Shown: one piece after another, positions 7,902 to 16,300 of the stretch | How positions within the stretch are numbered: the stretch's first letter is position 1 | How the letters are laid out: each line of letters starts with the position of its first letter | NCBI RefSeq assembly: GCF_024733845.1 | Contig: NZ_JANRHG010000005.1 | Span: 1-64,000 of the forward strand | Direction: 5' to 3' | Length of the DNA stretch: 64,000 bases | Origin: Neomoorella sulfitireducens | GTDB taxonomy: Bacteria; Bacillota; DSM-521; Neomoorellales; Neomoorellaceae | Program-made: the position numbers and the translations under genes | The notes under the pieces: generated by a model | Told to the model about the DNA's origin: nothing | The model's input: only the letters and a program-made list of their open reading frames with translations | Databases searched by the model: none

Positions 7902-8797
7902 GCCGTTTCCCTCCTTGTGGCGGGATGCCGCAGGATTTCCCTGGCTTCAAGCAGCGGGAGCGGGTTGACAAAATGGGTGGTCAGCCCTAAGTCTTTGGGC
8001 GCATAACCCAGGGCTATACCCATGAGCTCGGTAAAATAGAAGATGGGGAAACCGAGCCGGTCCCCGTGGGCCGCTGCCGCCTGTCCCTGGCGCATGTCCA
8101 GGTTTAAGAAACACAGGGGACAGGCCGTGACGATGCCTTCCGCCCCGGCATCGCGGGCACGGCGCAGGACCTGGTAAATCATCCGCACCCCGATGTCGGC
8201 GCGGGCCGTGGCGAGGCTCCCGCCGCAGCATTCGGTCTTGTAGCTCCAGCTTACGGCTTCGCCGCCCAGGGCTTGAATTAGGCGGTCAATGGTCATGGGG
8301 TCTTCCGGGTCATCAAAGGCCGTAAGCTGCGGCGGCCGCACCAGGAGACAGCCGTAATAGGCCACCAGTTTCAAGCCCGCTAAAGGCTTGACCACCTGTT
8401 CCTTGATCTTTTCCAGGCCGACCTCGTTGACCATCACGTCCAGGAAGGCCCGGGTCTTATTGGTGGCCCGGTAATCACGGCCGATGATTTCACTGACGGT
8501 CGCCTGCATGCTTTCCGACTCCCGTACCGCTGCTTCGGCAGCCCGCAGGCGATTGAAACAGGCGGCGCAGGGCACGGCCACGTCCAGACCCTCGGCTTCC
8601 GCCAGGGCGAGATTCCGCGCCGGCAGGGCCAGGGACAGGAGGTGATCGTTGTTGTGGGCGGCGGTGGCGCCGCAACAGCTCCAATCGGGAATCTCCCAGA
8701 GCTCCACTCCCAGGTGCCTGGCCACTATTTTAGCCGACTGGTTATATTCCTTGGCCGTGGCCTCCAGGGAACATCCGGGATAATAGGCGTATTTCAA
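7898..8797 (-). CDS. hdrB: HdrB, heterodisulfide reductase subunit B-like
   Basis: A 299-residue cytoplasmic protein with two CCG-type domains. The first shows YYPGCS at the N terminus, CCGA near residue 42 and CAACF near 77. The second shows YYGC near 148, CCGG near 191 and CPLC near 225. In methanogen HdrB these cysteines bind two non-cubane [4Fe-4S] clusters that reduce a disulfide. The physiological disulfide here is unknown because the organism is not a methanogen and no DsrC gene is in the window. Start and stop overlap hdrC and hdrA by ATGA. Confidence 0.9.
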   Translation of the reverse strand: MKYAYYPGCSLEATAKEYNQSAKIVARHLGVELWEIPDWSCCGATAAHNNDHLLSLALPARNLALAEAEGLDVAVPCAACFNRLRAAEAAVRESESMQATVSEIIGRDYRATNKTRAFLDVMVNEVGLEKIKEQVVKPLAGLKLVAYYGCLLVRPPQLTAFDDPEDPMTIDRLIQALGGEAVSWSYKTECCGGSLATARADIGVRMIYQVLRRARDAGAEGIVTACPLCFLNLDMRQGQAAAAHGDRLGFPIFYFTELMGIALGYAPKDLGLTTHFVNPLPLLEAREILRHPATRRETA

Positions 8798-9366
8798 TGC
8801 CGGCCACCCCCTTTAGCCCGCGCCCGGGCGAAGATGTTCTTCACCTCGGCGATGTTCTTGATCTTCGCTGGTATAGGACTGATCTTCCCCTTGAACAGCA
8901 GGGGCGGTGCCAGCAGGGCGTCCTTAAAGGGCTGTCCCGACTGGAGGTTGTACTGGATTATGAGCCCCATCTCGTGGGCACGGCCGTAACGTTCCAGGCT
9001 CCTTAAGAAAGCCTGGTCAAAAATATCTACTTTTTTCTCGTTAATCAGCCCCCGGCGGCGGGCTTCCTGGCGCACGGCTTCCATCAGCCGCGGCAGGTTG
9101 ACTTCCCGGGGGCAACGGGTATAACAGGCCTGGCAGCTGGCGCAGAGCCAGGGGGTATGGCTTTTCAACGCTTCTTCTCCCAGGCCCAGCTGCAGCAGGC
9201 GAATCACCTGGCGCGGTGTGTAGTCCATAGCGAAGGCTACCGGGCAACCGGCCGAGCATTTGCCGCACTGGTAACAGTCGCTCAAAACGACGCCGCTGGC
9301 GGCCTCTACCAGGTTTTTTAACGCCTGGCTTGCTCGCAAAGCGCCGGCTAGTTCCACCCTTTCCAT
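8794..9366 (-). CDS. hdrC: HdrC, 4Fe-4S subunit of heterodisulfide reductase-like complex
   Basis: A 190-residue iron-sulfur protein with two ferredoxin motifs, CYQCGKCSAGCP near residue 36 and CASCQACYTRCP near 76. This is the HdrC pattern that wires HdrA to HdrB. It is the first gene of the minus-strand operon. Its leader (9367-9577) contains a CCCTGCA/TGCAGGG arrangement described separately. A good Shine-Dalgarno (GAGAGGGGGAA) precedes the ATG. Confidence 0.9.
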   Translation of the reverse strand: MERVELAGALRASQALKNLVEAASGVVLSDCYQCGKCSAGCPVAFAMDYTPRQVIRLLQLGLGEEALKSHTPWLCASCQACYTRCPREVNLPRLMEAVRQEARRRGLINEKKVDIFDQAFLRSLERYGRAHEMGLIIQYNLQSGQPFKDALLAPPLLFKGKISPIPAKIKNIAEVKNIFARARAKGGGRH

Positions 9367-9465
9367 CTTATTCCCCCTCTCCCATGTTCCTGCCGGAACT
9401 TAAACGGTTAAAAAAGTACGTTTTTATATATTCTTGTTCATCGACCGGATTCCTTTTTTTAAGCT

Positions 9466-9536
9466 AAAAAAGCCCTGCATAAATACAGATCACTTTCTGC
9501 ATAACCTTCCCTGCAATTTACGGCTGGCGTGCAGGG
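9466..9536 (-). promoter_or_regulatory. Candidate attenuator in the hdr-flx leader
   Basis: On the minus strand CCCTGCA (9536-9530) can pair with either of two downstream TGCAGGG copies (9515-9509 or 9479-9473). The distal copy is followed at once by CTTTTTT. Alternative pairing could decide between termination and read-through into hdrC. It could instead be only the terminator of the upstream flavoprotein gene. This is inference from base pairing alone. Confidence 0.35.
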
Positions 9537-9577
9537 GGACTACTGCCGGGGGTTTAATGACCCGGGTACCAAGCACA

Positions 9578-10735
9578 TTACTGCCGCGCCAACCTGAAGA
9601 TAGCGTAACGTTCTACAAGATAGCGCCAGAGGTCCTCGTAAGTATCGCCGCCGAAGAGGACGGCCACCAGGCGCCGGGCCACCTCCGGGTTGGCCGTCAC
9701 CAGCCGGTGCACCACCGGCGTCAGGGCATAGACTACCCGGGCAATACGCCAGGCATAGCTAAAAGACGGCGTTATCTCGTCGTTAATTTTCCTGGTGTAA
9801 CTTTCCAGGTCCTCCCTTCCGGACATGACGGCTAAAATGGCCTCCGCCGCCAGGCGGCCGCTCCTTAAAGCATAGTAAATACCTTCGCCGGAAAATGGAT
9901 CGACGAGGCCTGCGGCATCGCCGGCCAGCACCGCCCTCCCTGTATGGAAAATGCCACCTCTACCGCCGGCAGCGGGTATAACGGCGCCGCGGCAACGTAT
10001 CCCCTCCGGCACTTCCAGCCCCAGGCCCCGGCAGAAGTCGTAAAAATAGCCCTTGAGGCCCTTCACCCGGCGGGTAAAAGAACCGATTCCCACCGACAGG
10101 TGGTCCCCCTTGGGAAATATCCACCCGTACCCGGCCGGGATGCCGCCGTAGCTCAAGTGCACCCGGCCCCGGAAAAGGGCCAGGACTCCCTCCTTGACGG
10201 GCATCTCGCATTCCAGGGTCACACCGGCAGCCATGGCGGTATTAAAAGGCAGGCTCCGGCGCACCAGGCTCCTGGCCCCGTCGGCCCCCACCAGGAATTC
10301 GCCGTGATAGATGCTGCCGTCTTCACCGGAGACCGTCACCCCGGTTGCCGTTTCGGCCACGGCCGTCACCCTGCAGCCCTCGCGGACTGTGGCCCCGGCG
10401 GCTGCCGCCTGCTCCAGCAACCAGGTATCCAGCTTGTCCCTGTTCACCATCTGGATGACCGGCTGCCGGTACGTTATGCTGATGGGCTTTTTTTGCCGGT
10501 GGTAAAAGATCACTTCCCGGGTGCTGTCTTCGTTTAACCTTTCCCAACCCGGTTCCAGCTCACCCAGGGCTTTGCCCGTCAAACCGCCGCCGCAGGGTTT
10601 GTAGCGGGGAAACCCGGCCTTGTCGAGGATTAAGACCTTCACTCCCCGGCGGGCCAGGAGACGGCCGCAGGTGCTGCCTGCCGGTCCGGCCCCGCAAACG
10701 ATAACATCATACTTCACCCTCAACCTGCTCCTCAA
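9578..10735 (-). CDS. Geranylgeranyl reductase family flavoprotein
   Basis: A 385-residue FAD-dependent oxidoreductase. The N terminus has the dinucleotide-binding VCGAGPAGSTCGRLLARRG, followed by the FPRYKPCGGGL motif of the geranylgeranyl-reductase/ChlP family and a GDAAGLVDPFSGEGIYYA motif near residue 278 that closes the FAD site. The family saturates prenyl chains, for instance of quinones or polar lipids. The substrate here cannot be determined. It precedes the hdr operon on the same strand with a 211-base gap and is divergent from the stress-type gene at 10842. Confidence 0.82.
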   Translation of the reverse strand: MRSRLRVKYDVIVCGAGPAGSTCGRLLARRGVKVLILDKAGFPRYKPCGGGLTGKALGELEPGWERLNEDSTREVIFYHRQKKPISITYRQPVIQMVNRDKLDTWLLEQAAAAGATVREGCRVTAVAETATGVTVSGEDGSIYHGEFLVGADGARSLVRRSLPFNTAMAAGVTLECEMPVKEGVLALFRGRVHLSYGGIPAGYGWIFPKGDHLSVGIGSFTRRVKGLKGYFYDFCRGLGLEVPEGIRCRGAVIPAAGGRGGIFHTGRAVLAGDAAGLVDPFSGEGIYYALRSGRLAAEAILAVMSGREDLESYTRKINDEITPSFSYAWRIARVVYALTPVVHRLVTANPEVARRLVAVLFGGDTYEDLWRYLVERYAIFRLARQ

Positions 10736-10841
10736 TAATAATTTTTTAGTAATTTTTTCTTTTAATTATTCCGGTATACGACCCGGTGAAAAGGCCATAA
10801 TAAAATTGGATTTGGATTTTCCACAAGGAGGATATACAAAC

Positions 10842-11336
10842 ATGGCCAAGACAGTAGTTGCCGTCTTCAGCAATGAACAGGTAGCCAGGGAAGCGGTTGA
10901 AGACCTGCGCCGGGCCGGTTTTGATAAGGAAATTTCCATCCTGGCCCGCGATAAGGGCGGTGAAGGGGGCGACCGGGAAGGCGCCGGCGGCCTCACCATG
11001 GACACCGACGTCGGGGGCCTCGGCAACGGGATTACCACCGGCGGCGTCCTGGGCGGCCTTGCCGGCCTGGCGGCCGGCGCGGGAGCGCTGTTCATCCCCG
11101 GTCTGGGGCCCCTCATTGCCGCCGGCCCCATCGCCGGTATGCTTTCCGGGGCGGCCACCGGCGGTATTGCCGGCGGGCTGATCGACTGGGGCATCCCGGA
11201 AGCCGAGGGCCGGGAATATGAAAATGAAATCCGCCGGGGGAAAATCCTTGTTTCCGTCCGTTGTGACGACCGGCGCGCCGACCAGGCCAACCGTATCTTA
11301 AAAGATCACGGCGCCGACCGGGTGCGCCTCCACTAG
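10842..11336 (+). CDS. General stress protein 17M-like / glycine-zipper protein
   Basis: A 164-residue protein. The N-terminal 45 residues (TVVAVFSNEQVAREAVEDLRR onward) resemble the heat-induced YflT/GSP17M domain. A Gly/Ala-rich central stretch (about residues 65-120) is a likely glycine-zipper membrane segment, and a short C-terminal domain shows GKILVSVRCDD. The ATG at 10842 is chosen because AAGGAGG lies 8 bases upstream; an open frame extends further upstream without a ribosome site. It is monocistronic and ends in a strong terminator. The molecular function is unknown. Confidence 0.75.
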   Translation: MAKTVVAVFSNEQVAREAVEDLRRAGFDKEISILARDKGGEGGDREGAGGLTMDTDVGGLGNGITTGGVLGGLAGLAAGAGALFIPGLGPLIAAGPIAGMLSGAATGGIAGGLIDWGIPEAEGREYENEIRRGKILVSVRCDDRRADQANRILKDHGADRVRLH

Positions 11337-11356
11337 GATTAAACGATTAAACTGCA

Positions 11357-11380
11357 GGCCGGGTTTAAACCCGGCCTTTA
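11357..11380 (+). terminator. Intrinsic terminator
   Basis: A perfect 20-bp palindrome (GGCCGGGTTT / AAACCCGGCC) followed by TTTA, just after the stress-type gene. Confidence 0.8.
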
Positions 11381-11493
11381 ATTTGCCAACCCGGCCTGGA
11401 TCCTGGCTCCCTTCCCAGCAATGTCTTGTATGGGGACGAAGACATCTGCCGAAGCTAATTAACAGGAGGGCAGCACAAAAAGGAGGCTTGATC

Positions 11494-11673
11494 ATGGCCA
11501 GAAGGCGCGGGATTATGTCCGATGCTCTCAAATATGAACTGGCCCGGGAGTTGGGCGTTTACGATACCGTGGTCAGGGAGGGATGGGGCAGCGTACCATC
11601 CCGGCAGTGCGGCAACCTGGTCCGGCTAGCCATTGAAAAAGCTGAACAAATGATGACCCAAAACGGGTTGTAG
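11494..11673 (+). CDS. Alpha/beta-type small acid-soluble spore protein
   Basis: A 59-residue protein matching the alpha/beta SASP family. An ALKYELARELGV helix is followed by the signature GWGSVPSRQCGNLVRLAIEKAE. These proteins coat and protect DNA in dormant endospores and are degraded by the Gpr protease during germination. The ATG at 11494 has AAAAGGAGG upstream. A terminator follows. It is direct evidence that the host forms endospores. Confidence 0.92.
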   Translation: MARRRGIMSDALKYELARELGVYDTVVREGWGSVPSRQCGNLVRLAIEKAEQMMTQNGL

Positions 11674-11683
11674 CTGCCCCCCG

Positions 11684-11712
11684 GCCGGATAGCCAAAAGG
11701 CTTCCGGCTTTC
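11684..11712 (+). terminator. Intrinsic terminator after SASP gene
   Basis: GCCGGA/TCCGGC and AGCC/GGCT pair with a single bulged T around an AAAA loop, followed by TTTCT. It lies between the convergent spore-protein gene and fliY. Confidence 0.7.
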
Positions 11713-11731
11713 TAATTCCTGCCGGTCGGCG

Positions 11732-12847
11732 CTACTGGCGCAAATGGTTGACTCGCTCGTAGGGATCCATAATATGGGTAATCCGCACGCCGAAATTTTC
11801 GTTGACGACGACTACTTCTCCCCGGGCAATGGGAGTACCGTTGACGGCTATTTGCACCGGCTCCTCCACCAGGCGGTCCAGTTCGATTATGGCGCCTGGA
11901 GCCAGGTTGAGGATATCCCGGATGCGCTTCATGGCCGTTCCCAGGATTACCTCCACGTCCAGGGGAACGTCCAGGATCAGGTCTATATTCCGCGTCGGCG
12001 TCCCGTATACCTGCCCCCGGCCCCCGTTGGCATCCGGAGCCTGGGTAACCGGTACCGCCCGGGTTGCAGGAATCGCTTCACCTGCAACCGGGGAGACGGC
12101 GCCGGTATCCCGTCCTGCCTCCTGATCGCCGGTCGTAATACCCGGTGCGGTGGCGGTTTCTCTCCCGGCCGGCCCTGCCGTTTCCGAATCCCGGGGATTT
12201 ATCAGCATATCCACCTGGGCTTTAGCTACTTCCACCGGCATGACCTGCATGATCTGGCTGTCGATCAAGTCCTCAATCTCCATCCTAAAATAAACGACCG
12301 CTATTCTCTTGTCTTCAGGCCAGGGAAAAGTGTAGCTTTCTTTCCCAAAACGTACGGCCGTCACCCGCGGCGGGCTGATTTTGACGCTGCGTTGAAAAAT
12401 GGTGGCCATAGACGTGGCCGCGCTGCCGATCATCTGGTTCATGGCCTCCGCCACGGCGCTGCTCTTAATTTCGTCCAGCTCCGGTTGGACATCCTTCCCG
12501 CTGCCGCCCATCATCAAGTCGGCAATAACGGCGGCATCACTGACTTTAATGATCAGCAGGTTGGTCCCTTCCAGCCCTTCGGTAAAGTTGACTTCCACCA
12601 GGATATAGGGCACCTGGAAGGAGGTTAAAAGTTCCGCCGGTGTCATTATTTGCGTATCTGGCGTCGTAATCAGGACGCGCTTGTTGAGGATCTGGGACAG
12701 GGCCGTGGCCGCGCTGCCCATGGAAATATTGCCAATTTCGCCCAGGGCGTCCTTTTCCATGTCCGTCAGAACTGCTTCTTCAACCGGTGGCTCAAGGTTA
12801 CCGTTTAAAAGGGCGTCGATTTCCTCCTGGGACAGGAACTCGCCCAT
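11732..12847 (-). CDS. fliY: Flagellar motor switch phosphatase FliY
   Basis: A 371-residue C-ring protein. It has an N-terminal FliM-like peptide (FLSQEEIDALLNG) that binds CheY-P. A CheC-type phosphatase domain follows, with its paired motifs near DALGEIGNISMG and AVAEAMNQMIG. A variable linker (about 210-275) leads to a C-terminal FliN/SpoA domain (about 285-365). It removes phosphate from CheY-P and completes the switch. It is the last gene of the flagellar run, one base after fliM's stop. Confidence 0.95.
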   Translation of the reverse strand: MGEFLSQEEIDALLNGNLEPPVEEAVLTDMEKDALGEIGNISMGSAATALSQILNKRVLITTPDTQIMTPAELLTSFQVPYILVEVNFTEGLEGTNLLIIKVSDAAVIADLMMGGSGKDVQPELDEIKSSAVAEAMNQMIGSAATSMATIFQRSVKISPPRVTAVRFGKESYTFPWPEDKRIAVVYFRMEIEDLIDSQIMQVMPVEVAKAQVDMLINPRDSETAGPAGRETATAPGITTGDQEAGRDTGAVSPVAGEAIPATRAVPVTQAPDANGGRGQVYGTPTRNIDLILDVPLDVEVILGTAMKRIRDILNLAPGAIIELDRLVEEPVQIAVNGTPIARGEVVVVNENFGVRITHIMDPYERVNHLRQ

Positions 12848-13819
12848 TTACACCACCTCCGTTACCTGGATGGCCATCTTCTGGCCTACTACCCCGGGCT
12901 GCACTTTAAACTTGAGGTGCCCGTCAACATAAAGCTCCAGGTCTTCGCCCACTACTTTCTCCAGGGTAATGACGTCCCCTACCTGGAGCTGGATAAAATC
13001 CCGCACCGGCAGCCGGGTACGGCCACAGTAGGCAATCAGTTCCACCGGCACCCCGGCCAGGATTTTTTCGATGGCTACCCGGCGGTCGGGGCTGGCTTCG
13101 CCTTCAGCGGAAGCTGCAAGCCAGTGGCTGGCCGACAGGCGGGAAATAAGCGGTTCCAGGAGCATATAAGGCAGGCACAGGTTTAAGAGGCCTTCCTGCC
13201 GGCCGACTATTGTACTCAGGGTAATGACGGCCACCGTCTCATTGGGGGAAATGACCTGGGTAAACTGGGGATTCGTTTCCATGGCTTCCAGTTTCGGCTT
13301 AAAACTATAAATATCCGACCATGAGTAGGTTAACTGCTCCAGGATACGGTTATTCAAGCGCCGCAGGACGTGGAGCTCTATTTCCGTCAGTTCCCTGCTG
13401 AAGGCCAGCATTTCTCCCCTGCCGCCAAAAAGGAGATCAACGATGGGAAAAACAAAATTCATGTTGGCCTGCAGGATGGCCGAACCCTTCAAAGGCTCCA
13501 TGCTAAAAACGTTCATCAAAGTCGGCGTCGGCAGGGAGAGGACAAAATCTTCATAGGTCATCTGCTCTACCGAAACAATTTTTACCTGGATGCTGGACCG
13601 GAGGTAGGCAGACAGGAAATTGGCCACCAGGCGGCCGTAATTCTCGTGAATCATGTAGAGGGTACGGAGCTGTTCTTTAGAAAACTTGTTGGGCCGGCGG
13701 AAGTCGTACTTTTTTACTTTAGCTATCGCCTCATCCTTGATGGTTTCTGCCTGGACCTCCCCGCTGGTCAGGGCATGCAGGAGGGCATCGATCTCCGCCT
13801 GGGATAAAATCTCAGACAT
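12848..13819 (-). CDS. fliM: Flagellar motor switch protein FliM
   Basis: A 323-residue C-ring protein. It contains the N-terminal CheY-binding peptide ILSQAEIDALLHA, a central FliM domain (FLSAYLRSSIQVK, GSAILQANMNFVFPIVDLLFGG) and a C-terminal SpoA domain (LQVGDVITLEK). The ATG at 13819 is chosen over an upstream in-frame ATG because it starts the conserved peptide. The longer version would run through cheY. It lies between cheY and fliY. Confidence 0.95.
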   Translation of the reverse strand: MSEILSQAEIDALLHALTSGEVQAETIKDEAIAKVKKYDFRRPNKFSKEQLRTLYMIHENYGRLVANFLSAYLRSSIQVKIVSVEQMTYEDFVLSLPTPTLMNVFSMEPLKGSAILQANMNFVFPIVDLLFGGRGEMLAFSRELTEIELHVLRRLNNRILEQLTYSWSDIYSFKPKLEAMETNPQFTQVISPNETVAVITLSTIVGRQEGLLNLCLPYMLLEPLISRLSASHWLAASAEGEASPDRRVAIEKILAGVPVELIAYCGRTRLPVRDFIQLQVGDVITLEKVVGEDLELYVDGHLKFKVQPGVVGQKMAIQVTEVV

Positions 13820-13833
13820 GAGCATCACCTGCT

Positions 13834-14196
13834 TTAAGCCAGGACTTTTTCCAGGGCCTGGAGGACGCGGTCCTGCTGGAAGGGCTTGACGATAAAGTCC
13901 CGGGCGCCGGCCTGGATAGCTTCCATGACCATTAACTGCTGGCCCATGGCGCTGCACATGATTATCCTGGCGTTGGGATCAATTTTTTTAATGGCCTTCA
14001 CGGCGGCTATGCCGTCCATTTCCGGCATGGTGATATCCATGGTCACCACGTCGGGGCGGAGTTCCTGGTACATAGCAACTGCCTTTTGCCCGTTTTCTGC
14101 TTCCCCGGCTATTTCATATCCGTTTTTTACCAGGATATCTTTAATCATCATGCGCATAAAGGCGGCATCATCTACGATCAATACTTTTTTACCCAT
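13834..14196 (-). CDS. cheY: Chemotaxis response regulator CheY
   Basis: A single receiver domain of 120 residues. Acidic pocket residues D9 and D10, phospho-acceptor D54 (in VTMDITMPEMDG), S82 and K104 (in IVKPF) are all in place, and no output domain is attached. Phosphorylated CheY binds FliM/FliY to change motor rotation. It is encoded next to its phosphatase CheC and its motor targets. CheA, CheW and CheB are not in this window. Confidence 0.95.
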   Translation of the reverse strand: MGKKVLIVDDAAFMRMMIKDILVKNGYEIAGEAENGQKAVAMYQELRPDVVTMDITMPEMDGIAAVKAIKKIDPNARIIMCSAMGQQLMVMEAIQAGARDFIVKPFQQDRVLQALEKVLA

Positions 14197-14244
14197 AAAC
14201 AGTCCCCCTCAATAAATGGATGATTTTACGCCAATAAATCCCCT

Positions 14245-14865
14245 TCAATCCAGCTTTAATCCCAGGGACTGGAGGATCTTCTCCAGGGCCGCATTTTCAG
14301 GGATGAGGAAGAAATGGCCGTAGATGGTAGCAGTCGCGCTGTAAAACCTGGTTTCGATCACCAGGGCGCGGTCGGAAAAATAACCCCCTTCCAGGAAGGC
14401 CGAGCTCAGCACAGCCCCCAGCATGTCAAAGGCAAAGGCGGGTACGCTGGGCTTAAACTCCAGCCGGCAAAATTCGGCAAAGGCGTTTAAAAAAGAGCCT
14501 GCCAGGATATTGCCCAGCTCGGTGAGGACGGAGCAACCCATCTCATCCAGGCTGCCGGTAGAACCCTGCGGCTTGCCCAGCAGGAGATCGATCAAGAGAT
14601 AGGCACTAGGCTCGTTGAGGAGGAAAAAAATCTTGCTGGGCGCCGGGCCCTGGACGGTAAATTCCACGCAGGCGACGGGGTCCTCCTCGTAACCGACCAG
14701 GCATGTTATTTCCTTAAGAGGCAATACCCCCGCCCGCGGTACGGCCATCTGGATGCGGCTCCCCAGCATGCTGGCCAGGGCCGTGGCCGCATTGCCGGCA
14801 CCGATGTTCCCTATTTCCTTCAGGGCATCCAGGTGGATAGCATTGAGTTTATCCCAGGGTTCCAT
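14245..14865 (-). CDS. cheC: CheY-P phosphatase CheC
   Basis: A 206-residue CheC protein with both phosphatase signatures, DALKEIGNIGAGNAATALA near residue 13 and CSVLTELGNILAGSF near 107. The E/N pairs attack CheY-P. In Bacillus, CheC also interacts with CheD, which is encoded in the same run. Unlike FliY it lacks a FliN domain. Confidence 0.92.
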   Translation of the reverse strand: MEPWDKLNAIHLDALKEIGNIGAGNAATALASMLGSRIQMAVPRAGVLPLKEITCLVGYEEDPVACVEFTVQGPAPSKIFFLLNEPSAYLLIDLLLGKPQGSTGSLDEMGCSVLTELGNILAGSFLNAFAEFCRLEFKPSVPAFAFDMLGAVLSSAFLEGGYFSDRALVIETRFYSATATIYGHFFLIPENAALEKILQSLGLKLD

Positions 14866-14904
14866 TTGTCTTCCCCCTATAGCTGGCTGTAATCATTTAG
14901 CGGG

Positions 14905-15678
14905 TTAAGCCCCGGGGCGACGGTAAAACCACGGGGCGAGCTTGGTAAAGCCAAGCTCCCGGTAGTGAAAAAGGCTCTCCGTCGCCCCGATAAACAGGAC
15001 GCCTCCCGGTGCCAGGGCCTGGTAAAACCGGCGGTAAAGCTCATCCTGGGTAGCGGTGGTAAAATAAATGACCACATTGCGGCACAGGATCAGGTGGTAG
15101 CCGCTGCCAAAGGGATCCTTCAGCAGGTCATGATGGAAAAAGTTGACCATGCCTTTAATCTTTTCTTTAAGGTAAAAGTTATCGCCTTCCTGCTGGAAAT
15201 AGCGCTCCAGCCTTTCCCGGGTAACGGCCTGTACCGCCCGGCCGTGGTATACTCCCCGGCGGGCGGCGGCCAGGGCGCCGCTGTCTATATCGGTGGCATC
15301 AATCTGGTGGCGCCCGGCGGGGGCCAGTTCATCGAGTAAAATGGCGACCGAGTAAGGCTCCGGGCCGTCGGCGCAGGCAGCGCTCCAGACCTTAAGGTTT
15401 TTGTGGCGGGCCAGTAAATCCGGCAGGACCTCTTTTTCCAGCCGGGCAAAAATCTCCGGGTTGCGAAAAAACTCCGACACGTTAATGGTAATTTTATCGA
15501 TAAAGCGTTGCCACTGCCGGCCGTCCTGGCTTAACAGGTGCAGGTAAGCGGCATAATCCGGTACCTGGAGCTGGGACATCAGGCTGTCAATACGCCTTTT
15601 GAGCTGGGGCTCTTTGTAACCATCGAGGTAAAGGCCAAAGCGCCGGTGAACCTGGCGCTTGAATTCGGCAAAATCCAT
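14905..15678 (-). CDS. cheR: Chemoreceptor methyltransferase CheR
   Basis: A 257-residue SAM-dependent methyltransferase that methylates glutamates of chemoreceptors. The N-terminal helical domain is followed by INVSEFFRNPEIF and a Rossmann core with KVWSAACADGPEPYS. A FHHDLLKDPFG...CRNVVIYF segment is typical of CheR. It lies between cheD and cheC with short spacers. Confidence 0.95.
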   Translation of the reverse strand: MDFAEFKRQVHRRFGLYLDGYKEPQLKRRIDSLMSQLQVPDYAAYLHLLSQDGRQWQRFIDKITINVSEFFRNPEIFARLEKEVLPDLLARHKNLKVWSAACADGPEPYSVAILLDELAPAGRHQIDATDIDSGALAAARRGVYHGRAVQAVTRERLERYFQQEGDNFYLKEKIKGMVNFFHHDLLKDPFGSGYHLILCRNVVIYFTTATQDELYRRFYQALAPGGVLFIGATESLFHYRELGFTKLAPWFYRRPGA

Positions 15679-15692
15679 CAGGTGCCTCCGTT

Positions 15693-16196
15693 TTATATTT
15701 TCTTTAACGGCCGTCCGATAGTGCGTATATGTACGTCGCCGTTCATCAAGTCAAAGATCATGGTACGGCCGTAATTGCCTCCCGTGTCGGCGCCGGTAAT
15801 GGGGACCCCCAGCTCCTCCAGCACCTGCCGTACCATGGCCGTATTGCGCTGGCCTATGTTTAGCAGGGGAAGGTGCCGGTCGCCGGAAGTAAACATCTGG
15901 GCGCCGCCGGCAATTTTAGCCGTGATCTTGCTGCGACAGGCGCCACGGCTGAGCATTTCGGCCAGCATGTCCGGGATGGCCAGGTCGGCAAATTTCGCCC
16001 GGTTGACCCGGTCCTGGAACTGGCTGCTGTCGGGCAGCATGATGTGGGCCAGCCCTCCTATCCGGGTAGTCGGGTCATGGAGGGCTATGCCGACACAGGA
16101 ACCCAGTCCCAGGGTGACCAGGCGGCGGGGGCTGCTGGCAACCTGCCACTCGGCTATACCGACTTTAACCTCTTCGGGATTGATCACGGCTTCCAT
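15693..16196 (-). CDS. cheD: Chemoreceptor glutamine deamidase CheD
   Basis: A 167-residue CheD. The catalytic Cys and His appear in GLGSCVGIALHD and GGLAHIMLPDS, with KIAGGAQMF downstream. It deamidates receptor glutamines and, in Firmicutes, partners CheC. ATG 16196 is chosen because the homologous N terminus begins there; the frame stays open upstream. It is the first gene of the run cheD-cheR-cheC-cheY-fliM-fliY, which is separated from the rest of the cluster by a plus-strand gene. Confidence 0.93.
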   Translation of the reverse strand: MEAVINPEEVKVGIAEWQVASSPRRLVTLGLGSCVGIALHDPTTRIGGLAHIMLPDSSQFQDRVNRAKFADLAIPDMLAEMLSRGACRSKITAKIAGGAQMFTSGDRHLPLLNIGQRNTAMVRQVLEELGVPITGADTGGNYGRTMIFDLMNGDVHIRTIGRPLKKI

Positions 16197-16300
16197 GGAC
16201 TTTCCTCTTCCGTTTTCTTTATTTTCAGCTTGGTTACATATTTTAGCACCGGGAGGGGCATAATACAATATATATTTAATTTAAGGTGGGAGGTCCTGCT

